A DNA stretch of 64,000 bases from Bugulina stolonifera (GCA_935421135.1 OW285197.1:8182223-8246222); one strand, 5' to 3'; positions 23,601 through 33,298 are shown, counted from the stretch's first letter. The notes: generated from the letters alone by a model not told the origin. Program-made: numbers and translations.

Positions 23601-26600
23601 CTTAGATATAATCATACAATCATATATAACAATATAAGAGTAAAGTACAAGCAGATATATACATGTATGCACGCAATAATGAGTGTCAGATGTAAGATAC
23701 GACTGGGCGTACCATCACATAGCCCCCTCACACTAGGTCATGGGTGTCTCTAGTGTCAAGTTAAGAAGGGTACGGTACAGTGTAGATTCTCTGGATACTA
23801 TATCCAAGTCTGCTTGTACAAGCTGGAGTTGCCGGGGGTGGTTTAGATGCTGGTTGGCTAGTTCACGAAGAGCTATTTCTCGAGCATAGAGAGGTTCCAG
23901 GTGTTGGCGTAGAGTGTCCCCCACCTGTTGACGGCTGGCAAGGTAGTGAATCCGTGGCTTGAGTTCAGCAAGTTGTTGCATGAACGACGGATCCGGAGAT
24001 GCAGGACGTGTGGCATTCGGCTGAGTTAGTACAGGAGATGCAGGAGGTGGGGACTGGACGGCAGGAGAGTCTGGAGTGGCTCGGAGTAGGTCCCTGGCAG
24101 GTGTATAAGGAGAGCGGTGCGGTGAGACCTCTAGTGTGGGCCTGGACTGCAGTGGCTCGATCAGCAGAGTCGGAGAAGCTGTACAAGAAGCTGCACATGA
24201 GACCTTGGGTGGAGAGCCTTCGTAGAGAGGGCCTGACTGAGGAGCAGGCATACTCTTCCTTGGAGCAGGCCTTGTCTTCCAAGAGGGTAGACGTCCGCGT
24301 CGGCCAGGGGGGCCGACACTTACTGCGGAGGTACTAGCAGGAGGTCGCCAGAGAGAAGGTCCAGCAGGAGTGGTAGGCGACGAGGAAGAGGAGGAGGTAG
24401 CATCAGAAGGTGCGGAGTCGGGGGTCTGTTCTGGAGATGGGCTGTGCCGTCTCTTGGGAGGTCGCTTCCTTGTGGAGGAGGAGCTGGGCAAATAAACTGG
24501 TTTATTTGTCTCCGACTGTCCGTCCATAGTAGGACGACATGGTAGAAATGGTGGGGGATCCTTTACGCCCCACCATTCCATGAGGGCCCCGTAGCTGGGC
24601 CCGTCCGTGAGGAAGAGACGTTTCCCACAGATACTGGATCTCCGACTGAAGTGATGGCCTAGAGCATCACGGCTAACTGAGCTGCGTCCGCAGCGACAGT
24701 AGAAGCGGGCAAAGTGCTGCCAAATGTGAATGTTCAGTCTCTTGAGGGTGCCGGAGAAGCCACACTTTGCACATTTGAGGTTAGGTTGACTCCTTCTAGC
24801 CAAGTCGTCTCGGGCTTGTTGAGTGAAGGTACTAATCCATGGCTTAGTGGCTCCGGAATGCTGGGACGACTCGATGGGCAGCTTGTCAGTGAGTTTGTGC
24901 AGCTTAATTGTAGCTAACTTCAGGGTAGAGGTAACAGGAGGTGGAGTGGGTGGAGGCGTGCCGTCTGGCGTGAGCGTCTTCCGTAGAGGAGATGCATCTA
25001 CAACACATAATTCATCTGATGTGTAGCCTCCGCCTTCTAACTCATGCTTTTTCCTGTGAGAATGTTCAGGGGAATTCTCCTCTGTCCCGACTGGTCTATG
25101 CCGAGTGGGGAGGGAGAGAGAATTCATGCCTGACAGTCTCACAGGTGTTGATTGTACCTCTAATTCTGATTCGGTCCTTACTGGTAACACTGAGATTTGC
25201 TTACTTTCAGCCGTGAAGACAGGCTGGTTGGAGTGATCCATACTAGGAGGAGTAGCCGTCTCGTCTGCACGAGAATGAGAAAGGATACGAGTGCTGCTAT
25301 TAACTTCACCAGTGACACGAGGAGTGCAGGAGTTGCCACATGTAGGGATACATGTGCTTCGGTGAAGTGCTGGACGAGAAAGGACTACTCGTCTGTGAGC
25401 TGTCGTATTTATACTAGCCGAGGGATGAGCAATTGGCTCAATTGTAGGCAATGCCTCAGGCACATTTTCTTTGTTCGACTCGTCAAATAAGCGCGGGAAC
25501 ACGGCAATAGTTGCCTTCGATTGCTTCTTATCCGCTTTAGGGGACTTCGAGAGTTCGGCAATCTGTATTTTCGGCTGAAACTGTTCGGCAATGCTAGATT
25601 CCGTACAAGAGCGTTTTGCTTTGTGTACTTGAACTGCTGGCAGTATAGACTGTATCTCCGTCGTTGGGATTATGTCTTGAGGCTCGGCTACGCGACATTT
25701 CGCGTCCTCTGGATCAGGTCGGGCTGTTGAAACTTGAACATTCTTCGAGAGGTTCAGAGGTAGCTCTCTGGTTTGGTCCAGCACGGTTTGCTCCGTGTCG
25801 ATCCTCAGGCCGCGGACTTGGACTGTAGTGTCTGGCAGTTCTACACACGATAAGTCGTCCGTCGGGGCATACTGAATTTGGGCGGGAATCAATTGCTGAT
25901 TAGTGTCGGGTCTGGACGTGGCCAGATCCTGTTGATCCTTCTGAGTTGAGGATAGGTCGGGTTTACCTTGTGAGGTTTGGTCCGACGGGGCGGGACATAT
26001 GAGTCGTCCTTTCAGCCTTGGGGGGTGATCTGTGGTCACTTCGGATGTGTCCGGCTTTGAGTGGGGTCGTTTCTTGCCTGGTGTTGGCCTAGTGGGTTTA
26101 GGTTCATCCACTGTGACGGGTGTAGGTGACGCCGTCAGCCTGGAGTGTGATGGGCTAGTTACCCGTGGGGTTTTCTGTTTGGAGTGGCTACTCTTGACTT
26201 TAGGCTTAGTGGGTATAGGTTCTTCCACTAGGACGGGTTCTGATGTGTCCGTCGGCCTCAGTGGACGACCATTGTGGTTTGGTCCACTCTTCTTGGGTTT
26301 GGCCGCAGTAGGAATGGGTTCATCTACTGGGACGGGTTCTGATGTATCCGTCGGCCTTTGTGGACGACCATTGTGGTTTGGTCCACTCTTCTTGGGTTTG
26401 GCCTCAGTAGGAATGGGTTCATCTACTGGGACGGGTTCTGATGTATCCGTCGGCCTTTGTGGACGACCAATGTGGGGTGGTCCACCTTCTCCTGGCTGGG
26501 CTCCAGTAGGAATGGTTTCGTCTACTGGGACGGGTTCTAGTGTGTCCGTCGGCCCGTCATCTGTGCCTTGACATTTCTGTAGGAGGGTATGTAGGGCTTT

Positions 26601-29600
26601 CCGTAGGAGGTCGGCGGGAAGCTCCTCTTGTGGCTTTGGAGGGTTGGCCTTGCCACCCTTGTTACTTTGGAAGGCTGTTCCGGTTTCCAGGGCTTCCTCC
26701 ATATCATCGGGCTGTAACCATGTGTAGTACCAGCGTAGGCCGCGGTCGTGGACTGAGAGGCAGAACTTCTCTACAGCCCACTCTTCCAAAGATGCAGGGG
26801 GTGCTCCTTCAAAGGCTGTTGCCATCAGTCTGCGGATGAGAGCTGCATAGTCTCTGAGTGACGTGTGGGCTGGCTGTTCCAGGGTGGACAGCTTCCATCG
26901 GGCTTCTCTGGCAGATAGTCCATACTGTTCCCTCAGTCGGGAAAATATCTCTTCGACTGATCGGGGTCGGCCGCATTCTTGTGCGGGCCCGTGTAGGGCG
27001 GCTCTAAGCCGTATGAGGCGTGCTCTGTCATTCCAGTTGCAACGCTCTGCCATAGCGGTGAAGTCTTCTATGAAGAGTTCGACGTCCTCTTGTCCGTTGT
27101 AGCTGAGTGTTTTGAGGTCCTGCTCGGCCTGGTACATTACCTGCTGAAGCAGGTTCCTTATCCGGTCCATGTCGGTAGGGTGTCGGGTAGTGAGTAAAAC
27201 TGCTTTGGTTTGTTAGGCCGTGTCGGCCTAATGGTCGTACTGAGTACCGTCAATCTGTTCTGGATCCGAGGTCGGTCTTTGATTGAAGATCCGGCGTAGG
27301 TCGGGCTACATCCAGCGGAACCACGAGAATTATGGGTGCACTTTAGCGTTTGTCACCTTCTCGTATCCAAGGTTCCCGGGTCCGAGTCCTAAATCGCCGT
27401 AGAAGTATTGAAGAATGAGGTCGGCCGGTCACCCGAGTCCGAGGTCACCTTCCTTCTCTTCGTATCGTAAGAGTACGACCTTAGAATCCCACCGCTGCCA
27501 CCAATGTAATGGTTTCTGTGTTTTGGTGCGGTCGTCCTTGGACGACTATCGACCCAGAAATGAAGTGCCTATGAGTGGTAATAGGACTTCGCATTACATG
27601 AAAGATCGAGCGGTCTCAGTAGCCCAAATACTACCAAAGACGACCCATCTGATCTCAAGTCCGACCTTCAGACTATACAGTGAAAGAGAGTAGTTCAACC
27701 TAGTAGGCGGTTCGCAAAGCGAATGACCTAGTAAAAGGAAGAGAAAGTCCCTGTATCAAGTATAGATGTGTCTTTATTGAAAGCCAAGTGTAGACTGAGA
27801 CAATGAACAGTAAAACAGTGCCCTTTATATAGTATAAGGACTTCCGGCCGACGTGACGTCGCGAAAAGACGACGTGTGGTCGTCCGGAAGTTGCGCAACA
27901 AGATGGCCGCCGGAAGCCCGACGGCCGACCCAAAATAGGTCGGGTTCTACAAAAGTTGCTTATAATGGTCCAATTCATGTACAAAATGAATATCAATGGA
28001 TTCTGAGAGGTCGGGCCTCTGTACATGGGTATAAAAGGCATTAAAAGACTTAGATATAATCATACAATCATATATAACAATATAAGAGTAAAGTACAAGC
28101 AGATATATACATGTATGCACGCAATAATGAGTGTCAGATGTAAGATACGACTGGGCGTACCATCACAATATTTATTAATTTAATATTATTAAATTAATAA
28201 ATATTCATATTGTATTATTTTAGTTGTTGTACAGCTTATGCTAGTAAGCCAATAAGCAAATTGTGTAATTGAAGCGATAAAAAACAACAAAAGTTACTAA
28301 TTATAGTAAAATTAAAAATAGGTATTTATTTTATTGAATTGTTTATTGATGTTAATAATCATAGTAATAATAAATTTTAAAAACATCTTTTATTATAATA
28401 ATAATAATAATATATAATAAGTAAACTAAAACTACTACTGTCACTGTGGTGACCCTTATGTATATTCATCACAACCTAAGAACTCAGGGAGAAGATAAGT
28501 GTTGATGTTAGCCTTAGATTAACGACTGACTTTGTGCGCTTCTCTATAGTAACGTAATAAAGCTGTGCTATGATATAATAATCTACTAGTACTCAGGCAG
28601 AGAGAAAATCTGAAAATAAAAATAAATATAAATAATATTGGTTTCTATTATAGATAATATACTAGCATTTTCATAATTTTTTTCATTGATTTGATGGTAA
28701 GTGGATGTAGACTAACCTTAGGGATAATCCTTATCTGTTATTAAAGCCTTCAAGGCTTGTTTAGTGAAGGGTAGGTGGTATCGAAGGTAGGGTAGGTGGT
28801 TTCGTATGGGTAGGGTAGAGTAGGCAGTTTTGTGGGTAGGGTAGGGGTAGGTGGTTTCGCTACACCCCTAAGCCTACACCCCTAGCGGGTGTAACGTGCG
28901 ATGCCTGGATAATCTGTTTGTAACCACTTGTCTTGTTCTCTTCAGGTTTTGAATATGTTGTAGACCTATTTTATATGTTAATACTTACTAGTCTTTAAAA
29001 GGTCTGGATATATTTACATGTATATCTTGATAATACTCGGATAATCTTTTTGTAACCGCTTGTCTTGCTCTCTTTAGGTTTTGAATATGATATAGACCTA
29101 TCTGATATTTGAATACTCAATAGTCTGGTCTGGATATATTTGCATTTATATTTTAATTTCTCGTAATTAGTAAAGAACACATTTGGTGTATTCCAACTAT
29201 AAGTTGTGTTAAACATGGTTTAGTATTACAATAAATACCAGCCTACATAATATACGCCTACTGCAGTCGTAGAACTTTTATAATTGTAGTCAGTGCTTGG
29301 AAGTATGTACACGTAAACTGAGTTATCTAGCCAAACTGAACAACCAATATACTTCAGCCCGTATCTAATCTGTCAGTCTATACCGCATGGTTAAATCTAG
29401 ACATTATCATTCCACAAGTTACCCTTCCTATACCTGGCTGGTTTATAGTAAAGAGAGGGAAACTCCTTAGAAAGCTTGAACAGGTCAAGGCAACTCCTAT
29501 GACAAATGATCAGCCTATGTCTAGGCGAGAATTTTCTTGTGGCTAGCAGTTGCTTAGCTACACTAGGAAGAATTAGCTGCATGCACTCTGTTCATACATA

Positions 29601-31699
29601 CAAGGTCGTCTGAAATATATAATTGATGAAGCACTGAGGTTTGCATAATTCGATGTCTGGGAATTACCATGGCTGACATGGATTACTCGTCCATTTTGAC
29701 AATATTTTTCACCGGCATCCAAAAAAGAGCTGTTTGAAATACCACAGTTTTGTCTTTTAGATGAGCTCTGGATGCAGCTTTGGACACTGAAATGCGCTCA
29801 GCGGCTTCAGCGGCCGGGGCGCTGCCCCAAACCCCGCCAGGAGCCTAGGCGGCCCCCTGGACCCTCGGCCTGCTGATTTCGCCATCCCTTTGATAATTTT
29901 CTAGAAACGCCCCTGGTTAGTGTGATAAGATAAGATACTATGTACATGTATATATAGTCACATGACCGGTTTATTATGTATAACAAAGCTTGTATCTACC
30001 GCCAAAGTCACTCTACAGAGTGCATAATACAGTGAAAACTTCTACCTTCTTTGCTGATGGATCCAATTCTAACACTATGTCAAGTCCAGAAAACCCAGCT
30101 CCTACGACTATAACAGTTTTATCTTTGAAATAATCTGGATTCTGGTAGTATAGACTGTGCATTATCTCCCCTGGAAAGGTCTTCATACCGGTGATATCTG
30201 GGATAGATGGCTTACTCTCATGCCTTTAAAAATATAATTAACAATCGGTTTGGACGCTGAAAGATTAAAATAGTAGTTTCATTAAAATATAGAAAACACT
30301 GCATAACGTATTATTGTACATACACTGTAGCTTTCACCAGGTTATACCTACCCAGTACAGACCATCACAGCATCAAACTGTTTAGTTGTCATGGCTCCAG
30401 TTTCCTCATTTCTTACAGTCACATACCATCTCTCTGTACCATTCTCTGTGGTAAATGGATCCACTTCCAGGACTCTGTGACGGAACTACATGTACATAGA
30501 AACCGCTCGACTAGACATAGATTTCTGTTTTTGTACCAATAGTACAACTAGTAGGCGTATTCCAGTAGTAACAGACAGACATGTGCAGGTCAAATCAAAA
30601 GTAACAAAAAAGTAGAAGTCAGCTTGTGGTAAACATTGTGCTGTAACATGTTGTACATTGTAGATTCAAATGGCAAATCTTTGATTCTCCAACTTCCTTG
30701 AATTCTTCCTATTAGTATTGCAACGCTTTATCTAAAGTTGTTACGACCATGTTGTTTTGATGATGACTATTTTGCATTGGAATGTTTAAATATTTTTTTG
30801 GCAAGTATGTACACGCTTATATACATGTAGAGTATCAGAATATTTTCACTCTTATTTGACCTCCACATAGCTTATTTGTTGAAAACAACACATGACTATT
30901 AGATTAACATTGAATGAGGTCAACAACAAGCGTACAGAGAAGAAGTCTAAATTTTCTATAAACCAAATGAAATTTGTGTAATATGTAATACTAGAATTTC
31001 ACTCTGAATTCAAAATCTGCATCATAATTATTTGGGTCATCAGTAATCAGTTTTATGACGGTCTTTGTGATCACCAACAACTTGCTTAAAGAAGTTGACA
31101 TGAGAATGGAAGAAAAAGACTACTTGCTTAGTTTACCTTGATGTACTGATACATGTCTATGTCTCTAGCAAAGGCTTCCATGTATGTAAGCATCTTACTC
31201 TGTGTTAAATATGATTCATCCACATCTGTAGGATATGGATAACCAAGAAATCCTGCGATCTCCTTCGGAAGATTTGCCCTATAGTTTAAGGAGCCAAGAC
31301 CACATATTATTAGTAGCTTTGCATAGTCTCTGATCTAACTAAGGTGTCTGGTGGAGAGTCTTTCAAGCAACACTAGGCATGTACATGTACGTGTAGTCTC
31401 AATAATAAAGCTGTACATCAGTCAGCTATTTACAGGCTTGCAGACAAGCGTCACTGTGCAGTGATTGACACTCTACTTTTCCGTTTTTTGCTATGACTTT
31501 AACCAAAATATATTCTTTTTGCTTACCTTAGATTGTCGTACATGGGAGTTGTCTTGTAGGGATCCCTGTTTACCCATAATCCACCAACTCTGTCACTCAC
31601 TTCATAAGCTGTGATGTTTACTTTATCCTTATATCTGATGAGAGATCTTATAGATGCCAGTCCTGAAGGACCAGCTCCTATTACTACTACTTCCTTCAT
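20674..31699 (-). CDS. Flavin-containing monooxygenase, copy F2
   Basis: Exons 31699-31527, 31278-31137, 30485-30352, 30223-30046, 22236-22082, 21748-21538 and 20958-20674 join to 1278 nt, 425 aa plus stop, all with GT-AG splice sites. Motifs: GAGPSGL (FAD), DRVGGLWV, FMO fingerprint FPGEIMHSLYY near 166-176, NADPH-binding GAGFSG near 191-196, and LLATGY near 255-260. It is expected to oxygenate N- or S-containing small molecules with NADPH and O2. No membrane tail is present. Intron 4 is 7.8 kb because of nested transposons, while other copies have 0.18-0.73 kb there. F2 is closest to F3, with a shared SINE in intron 5. An in-frame Met lies 45 codons upstream (31834), but the ATG at 31699 matches all paralogues and directly precedes the FAD strand. 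The coding sequence is intact, although sense-oriented LTR poly(A) signals in intron 4 could truncate transcripts. Confidence 0.88.
21864..21968 (-). repeat. SINE remnant in intron 5 of F2
   Basis: GTGGCTAGGTAGCACAGGAG followed by GGATGCTCTTCCTA matches the element at 39131-39256 in the same intron of F3. The F3 copy shows tRNA-like A and B boxes on the minus strand. This copy is more decayed at its B box side. Confidence 0.65.
23057..23719 (-). repeat. E1 3' LTR
   Basis: TGTAATGGT...ACCATCACA on the plus strand. On the minus strand it contains TATATAAAG near 23371-23380 and AATAAA about 50 bp downstream (near 23320), consistent with U3-R-U5 layout. It differs from its partner at about four sites (for example GGTCTC/GGTTTC at the left end and CGTCGGG/CGTCGCG). 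Confidence 0.95.
23720..23732 (-). other. E1 polypurine tract
   Basis: On the minus strand TGTGAGGGGGCTA lies between the gag stop codon and the 3' LTR (TGTGATGG). The purine run GAGGGGG is the expected plus-strand priming site. Confidence 0.8.
23733..27170 (-). CDS. gag: Gag-like protein of E1 (1145 aa)
   Basis: A single uninterrupted frame. Residues about 25-150 look like a Ty3/Gypsy-type gag core: YNGQEDVELFIEDFTAMAE, W near 46, LRAALHGPA, then IFSRLREQYG and LRDYAALIRRLMATAF. Residues about 207-335 are a repeat block with units of 33 aa starting PTDTSEPVPVDEPIPT. The middle is Pro/Ser/Thr-rich and probably disordered. Near residue 800 are two C2H2-like fingers (CAKCGF...HIWQH and YCRCG...GHHF) in place of the usual CCHC knuckle. 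The C-terminus (about 1075-1145) is Leu- and charge-rich and could form a coiled coil. It probably builds particles that package element RNA. Its TAG stop is 13 bp from the LTR, leaving no room for pol. It is nearly identical to the E2 protein apart from one missing repeat unit there. Confidence 0.9.
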   Translation of the reverse strand: MDRIRNLLQQVMYQAEQDLKTLSYNGQEDVELFIEDFTAMAERCNWNDRARLIRLRAALHGPAQECGRPRSVEEIFSRLREQYGLSAREARWKLSTLEQPAHTSLRDYAALIRRLMATAFEGAPPASLEEWAVEKFCLSVHDRGLRWYYTWLQPDDMEEALETGTAFQSNKGGKANPPKPQEELPADLLRKALHTLLQKCQGTDDGPTDTLEPVPVDETIPTGAQPGEGGPPHIGRPQRPTDTSEPVPVDEPIPTEAKPKKSGPNHNGRPQRPTDTSEPVPVDEPIPTAAKPKKSGPNHNGRPLRPTDTSEPVLVEEPIPTKPKVKSSHSKQKTPRVTSPSHSRLTASPTPVTVDEPKPTRPTPGKKRPHSKPDTSEVTTDHPPRLKGRLICPAPSDQTSQGKPDLSSTQKDQQDLATSRPDTNQQLIPAQIQYAPTDDLSCVELPDTTVQVRGLRIDTEQTVLDQTRELPLNLSKNVQVSTARPDPEDAKCRVAEPQDIIPTTEIQSILPAVQVHKAKRSCTESSIAEQFQPKIQIAELSKSPKADKKQSKATIAVFPRLFDESNKENVPEALPTIEPIAHPSASINTTAHRRVVLSRPALHRSTCIPTCGNSCTPRVTGEVNSSTRILSHSRADETATPPSMDHSNQPVFTAESKQISVLPVRTESELEVQSTPVRLSGMNSLSLPTRHRPVGTEENSPEHSHRKKHELEGGGYTSDELCVVDASPLRKTLTPDGTPPPTPPPVTSTLKLATIKLHKLTDKLPIESSQHSGATKPWISTFTQQARDDLARRSQPNLKCAKCGFSGTLKRLNIHIWQHFARFYCRCGRSSVSRDALGHHFSRRSSICGKRLFLTDGPSYGALMEWWGVKDPPPFLPCRPTMDGQSETNKPVYLPSSSSTRKRPPKRRHSPSPEQTPDSAPSDATSSSSSSPTTPAGPSLWRPPASTSAVSVGPPGRRGRLPSWKTRPAPRKSMPAPQSGPLYEGSPPKVSCAASCTASPTLLIEPLQSRPTLEVSPHRSPYTPARDLLRATPDSPAVQSPPPASPVLTQPNATRPASPDPSFMQQLAELKPRIHYLASRQQVGDTLRQHLEPLYAREIALRELANQHLNHPRQLQLVQADLDIVSRESTLYRTLLNLTLETPMT
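27171..27504 (-). promoter_or_regulatory. E1 leader with tRNA-Leu primer-binding site
   Basis: Directly after the 5' LTR the minus strand reads TTGGTGGCAGCGGTGGGATTC. The 20 nt TGGTGGCAGCGGTGGGATTC are the exact complement of the conserved 3' end of eukaryotic tRNA-Leu (AAG/UAG type, ...GAATCCCACCGCTGCCA plus CCA), as I recall that tRNA. The rest of the leader has no long frame and may hold packaging signals; AGGCCGTGTCGGCCT near 27218 is a small hairpin. Confidence 0.85.
27505..28167 (-). repeat. E1 5' LTR
   Basis: 663 bp, the promoter-bearing copy for E1. On the minus strand TATATAAAG lies near 27821-27830 and AATAAA near 27772. The CRE-like site is CGACGTGACGTCGCG here. A plus-strand TATAAAAGG also occurs near 28029. 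Confidence 0.95.
28770..28890. repeat. GGGTAGGTGG-rich short repeat
   Basis: Irregular repeats of GGTAGGGTAGGTGGTTTCG over about 100 bp, followed by CACCCCTAAGCC/CACCCCTAGCG. It lies in the TIR-bounded insertion in F2 intron 4. Confidence 0.7.
28907..29170. repeat. Two-copy tandem repeat, period about 132 bp
   Basis: The block beginning GGATAATCTGTTTGTAACC (28907) recurs as GGATAATCTTTTTGTAACC at 29039, with shared CTTGTCTTG, TTTTGAATATG, TAGACCTAT and GGTCTGGATATATTT landmarks. The copies have diverged by several substitutions. Confidence 0.8.
29171..29900. other. Unassigned sequence in F2 intron 4 insertion
   Basis: About 730 bp with no supportable gene. Its right end (29790-29880) is GC-rich against the background (GGCGGCCCCCTGG, GGGGCGCTGCCCC) and probably belongs to the terminal region of the TIR-bounded element. 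Confidence 0.4.
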
Positions 31700-32428
31700 G
31701 ATCAACACCCAGCTGTACAGTGAGCAGTAGCAATTTGTACTAACTATAGTTATAACAAGCATACTACAGTATTTATGCTTCATGCACTCATACATAATAA
31801 AATGTGCTGGACTATCAGTTACACGATTGACCAAGGATGTCAGTTATGTCTTGGTGACTTGCCAGGATTGTAATGCCGATCATCGTAGCGTAGATTAACT
31901 ATTGGAATAGGATTGATATCACTGTTATACATGTAACTATGTACACAGAATAACAGATACTTTCATCAAAGTCCACTCAATGCATAAGGGAAACCATATG
32001 TTTATATTCACATTTTAGAAGTATCAGAGCTTCATTTTGAGCTATCGGTTGCCTTACTGAGCCCAGTGGTTTCAGAAATAGTAAGAAGTAAAAATTAGTA
32101 ATGTGAAAAACCCGAACCAAATTTATTTTCTCAATGCTGAACAGGCCATAACTATATTACCAAAAGATTACACCAAAAGGTTACAACCAGTGAATTCACT
32201 AGTATTGATCGATAACATCATAATTTGTAAAGTACTACACCAAATTGCACAGATACGAGCTCACTTTACAATGGGTCAGCACATGACTTCTATAACAGAG
32301 ACCAAATACTTGTATATTATAAAGAAGGAAGCTTTCACATGAACATTCTGCACTGCATATGTACATGTACAGCTACACTGACTTCTTAATAGTTATACAC
32401 ATTCTCAAACTTCTAAAATCTCAACAGG
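31700..32428. other. Intergenic region F2-F3
   Basis: 730 bp between the F2 start and the F3 stop. No gene is supported. It should hold the F2 promoter; no distinct element was recognised. Confidence 0.4.
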
Positions 32429-32635
32429 TTAAATTTGTAATTCAGGGGGTGTGTAGACAATCTCATAATCCTCGTCCCCTGTTACTCTGTAAACAACTTG
32501 GCGGAAATGTTGCAAATTTTTCCACACGTTTCCGAATGCATTTGGAAACATTTTCTCAGCCCGTTTCCACCCAGGAGTTGCTCCATTACTATATCAGCAT
32601 ATTCAAACTGGTGATCTGACATTACATGGAAGTAT

Positions 32636-33298
32636 TGTAATGGTTTCTGTGATTTGGTGCGGTCGTCCTTGGACGACTATCGACCCAGAAATGAAGTGCC
32701 TATGAGTGGTAATAGGACTTCGCATTACATGAAAGATCGAGCGGTCTCAGTAGCCCAAATACTACCAAAGACGACCCATCTGATCTCAAGTCCGACCTTC
32801 AGACTATACAATGAAAGAGAAAGATCCGACCTAGTAGGCAGTTCGCTAAGCGAATGACCTGGCAAAAGGAAGTGAAGATCTCTGTATCAAGTATAGATGT
32901 GTCTTTATTGAAAGCCAAGTGAAGACTGAGACAATGAACAGTAAAACAGTGCCCTTTATATAGTATAAGGACTTCCGGCCGACGTGACGACGGGAAAAGA
33001 CGACGTGTGGTCGTCCGGAAGTTGCGCAACAAGATGGCCGCCGGAAGTCCGACGGCCGACCCAAAATAGGTCGGGTTCTACAAAAGTTGCTTATAATGGT
33101 CCAATTCATGTACAAAATGAATATTAATGGATTCTGAGAGGTCGGGCCTCTGTACATGGGTATAAAAGGCATTAAAAGACTTAGATATAATCATACAATC
33201 ATATATAACAATATAAGAGTAAAGTACAAGCAGATATATACATGTATGCACGCAATAATGAGTGTCAGATGTAAGATACGACTGGGCGTACCATCACA
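32636..33298 (-). repeat. E2 3' LTR
   Basis: TGTAATGGT...ACCATCACA. The TATA box on the minus strand lies near 32952-32960 and AATAAA near 32903. The CRE-like site is changed to GACGTGACGACGGG. Confidence 0.95.

Larger units (their letters stand above)
23057..28167 (-). mobile_element. E1: full-length gag-only LTR retrotransposon
   Basis: The element is 5111 bp, with 663-bp LTRs at both ends (23057-23719 and 27505-28167) that differ at about four positions by eye. The 4-bp target duplication ATAT lies at 23053-23056 and 28168-28171. On the minus strand the order is 5' LTR (right), tRNA-Leu primer-binding site, 334-bp leader, one long frame (27170-23733), polypurine tract and 3' LTR (left). 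The frame fills nearly the whole interior. No protease, reverse transcriptase, RNase H or integrase is present, so mobility must depend on enzymes supplied elsewhere. The LTR similarity and intact frame indicate recent insertion. Confidence 0.95.
22951..28305. mobile_element. AT-rich foldback (palindromic) element split by E1
   Basis: Left arm 22951-23056 and right arm 28168-28305 are inverted copies (for example TTGCTTATTGGCTTACTAGC on the left and GCTAGTAAGCCAATAAGC on the right). Removing E1 and one ATAT copy restores a nearly perfect palindrome of about 240 bp whose centre, ATTTAATATTATTAAAT, stays in the right arm. There is no coding capacity. It predates E1. Confidence 0.85.
22445..29920. 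mobile_element. TIR-bounded DNA-transposon insertion in F2 intron 4
   Basis: CAAGGGCGTTTCTAG (22450-22464) and CTAGAAACGCCCCTG (29901-29915) are 15-bp inverted repeats with one mismatch. They are flanked by GTTAG on both sides (22445-22449, 29916-29920). Removing the insert and one GTTAG leaves a 338-bp intron, close to the 328-bp intron 4 of F3, which supports a single insertion event. The interior now holds a foldback element, E1, tandem repeats and a GC-rich right end (29790-29880). No transposase frame was found. CAGGGGCG termini are common in hAT-like elements, but a 5-bp duplication is not typical for hAT, so the superfamily is open. Confidence 0.6.

Noticed and set aside
26032..26571. 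A 179-codon plus-strand frame opposite the E1 gag repeats (and 146 codons at 35611-36051 in E2)
   Set aside because: It is antisense to an intact gag frame; its Gly/Ser repeats simply mirror the gag repeat block.
27700..28041. A 108-113 codon minus-strand frame present in every LTR
   Set aside because: It spans the U3 region and runs across the TATA box, so the LTR transcript would not contain it whole. Conservation follows from LTR similarity. No domain was recognised.
31700..31834. Upstream in-frame extension of F2 (45 codons) and likewise of F6 (61683-61769)
   Set aside because: All paralogues begin with MKEV(V/A)VIGAG directly at the FAD strand; the extensions are not shared.
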